Below are positions 12,295 through 13,158 of a DNA stretch of 13,158 nt, piece after piece (position 1 is the first letter of the stretch; every line of letters begins with the position of its first letter). The DNA comes from Candidatus Fibrimonadales bacterium. GTDB taxonomy: Bacteria; Fibrobacterota; Fibrobacteria; Fibrobacterales; Fibrobacteraceae. The stretch spans positions 1 to 13,158 of the forward strand of contig WQSA01000046.1 of the NCBI GenBank assembly GCA_009788135.1. The letters run 5' to 3'. Made by a program: the position numbers and the translations under genes. The notes beneath the pieces were generated by a model. That model made no database searches and had not been told where the DNA came from. It saw only the letters and a list, made by a program, of their open reading frames with translations.

Positions 12295-13158
12295 TTATTT
12301 TACTCTGCCGGCGGAGCCGAGCACATTTTTATTCTTTTCCATGTACATCTTTTTGAGCTCGTCGCGCGCTGGGCCAAGATATTTGCGCGGATCAAACTCG
12401 CCCGGATGTTCGGCAAACATTTTGCGTATAGCTGCTGTCATTGCCAAGCGACCATCGGAATCTATGTTGATTTTGCAAACAGCAGACTTTGCCGCAGAGC
12501 GAAGCTGTGATTCTGGAATGCCGATTGCAGCTTCCATTTTACCGCCGTATTTGTTGATCAAGTCAACATATTCTTGTGGAACGGAAGATGAGCCATGCAA
12601 AACGATTGGGAAGCCAGGAATGCGCTTTTCGATTTCTGCCAAGATGTCCAAGCGAATTTCAGGATTCTGCCCAGGTTTGAATTTAAATGCACCGTGCGAA
12701 GTTCCGATTGAGATTGCCAAGCTGTCGCAGCCGGTCTTTTTTACAAAGTCCTCAACTTCTTCTGGTTGTGTGTAGGTATGATGCTCGGCAGACACGTCGT
12801 CTTCAACGCCAGCCAGAACACCAAGCTCGCCTTCAACGGTCACATCGAATTGGTGAGCGTATTCCACGACCTTTTTGGTGAGGGCCACGTTTTCATCATA
12901 TTTGTGGTGCGAACCGTCTATCATAACGGAAGAGAATCCGAAGTCCACGCAGCTTTTGCACAGTTCGAATGTGTCGCCATGGTCAAGGTGCAAACAAATT
13001 GGAACGTTGCAGCCCAGTTCTTTCGCAAATTCAACTGCGCCCTGAGCCATAAAGCGCAGGAGTGTTTGGTTTGCGTATTTGCGGGCTCCGCTGGAGACCT
13101 GCAAGATAACCGGGCTTTTGGTTTCCACGCAAGCCTGTATTATGGCCTGCATTTGTTC
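12295..13158 (-). CDS. fba: Class II fructose-bisphosphate aldolase, 5' end outside window
   Basis: Cleaves fructose-1,6-bisphosphate to dihydroxyacetone phosphate and glyceraldehyde-3-phosphate in glycolysis, using a divalent metal. The frame is open to the window edge: two codons (Glu, Gln) precede the Met at 13152, matching the EQMQAI segment near the N-terminus of the family, so about 25-30 residues are missing and that Met is internal. Metal- and substrate-binding blocks seen: LHLDHGDTFE (with the His-x2-Asp-His type ligands), FSSVMIDGSHH, VEGELGVLAG, SIGTSHGAFK, the HGSSSVP segment and KINIDSDGR. The C-terminus is YLGPARDELKKMYMEKN plus a short tail, consistent with the class IIB group. 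It lies immediately upstream of thyA and is probably co-transcribed with it. Confidence 0.95.
   Translation of the reverse strand, partial: EQMQAIIQACVETKSPVILQVSSGARKYANQTLLRFMAQGAVEFAKELGCNVPICLHLDHGDTFELCKSCVDFGFSSVMIDGSHHKYDENVALTKKVVEYAHQFDVTVEGELGVLAGVEDDVSAEHHTYTQPEEVEDFVKKTGCDSLAISIGTSHGAFKFKPGQNPEIRLDILAEIEKRIPGFPIVLHGSSSVPQEYVDLINKYGGKMEAAIGIPESQLRSAAKSAVCKINIDSDGRLAMTAAIRKMFAEHPGEFDPRKYLGPARDELKKMYMEKNKNVLGSAGRVK

Overview
The window looks like chromosomal DNA from a Gram-negative, plant-fibre-degrading bacterium, most likely a member of the Fibrobacterota (Fibrobacter or a gut relative). The case rests on three things. There is a glucuronoyl esterase (CE15) next to a GH10 xylanase. 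Both are exported and carry poly-serine linkers followed by a shared short C-terminal tail of the type seen in secretion-sorted enzymes of the Fibrobacterota/Bacteroidota group. An LpxC-like enzyme implies lipid A, hence an outer membrane. The assignment is inference from gene style, not from a marker phylogeny.

Layout. (1) Positions 1-3002, minus strand: a tightly packed operon, read from right to left as rpsB, tsf, folD, apt and the start of a DJ-1/PfpI-family gene. Neighbouring genes overlap or lie within 4 nt. It is driven by a near-consensus sigma-70 promoter at 3109-3137 and has a leader of about 100 nt with two predicted hairpins. (2) Positions 3003-3382: a divergent intergenic region holding that leader and promoter, a palindromic array of TGAGAAT heptads, and a second good promoter with an A-rich upstream element. 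(3) Positions 3383-6907, plus strand: the CE15 esterase and GH10 xylanase genes, 57 nt apart, with a hairpin that pairs the xylanase Shine-Dalgarno sequence with a perfect complement. The two enzymes are expected to act together on lignin-linked glucuronoxylan outside the cell. (4) Positions 6912-8854, minus strand: gpsA (phospholipid precursor) and a SpoU/TrmH rRNA methyltransferase, joined by an ATGA overlap. (5) Positions 8896-11551, plus strand: an exported beta-propeller-like protein with an FlgD/T9SS-like C-terminal domain, overlapping by 14 nt a compact LpxC-like gene that begins with TTG. A perfect 11-bp inverted repeat sits in the 41-nt gap between this pair and gpsA. (6) Positions 11509-13158, minus strand: fba (5' end outside the window) and thyA. 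The thyA 3' end overlaps the lpxC 3' end by 43 bp, tail to tail.

Most genes are recognisable housekeeping functions. I did not find a clear new multi-gene system such as a defence island, CRISPR array or mobile element. The items most worth a second look are the Shine-Dalgarno-sequestering hairpin ahead of the xylanase, the heptad palindrome, the structured rpsB leader, the palindrome beside the propeller gene, the CE15 motif variant, the PorZ-like exported propeller protein, and the compact lpxC with its overlaps on both sides.
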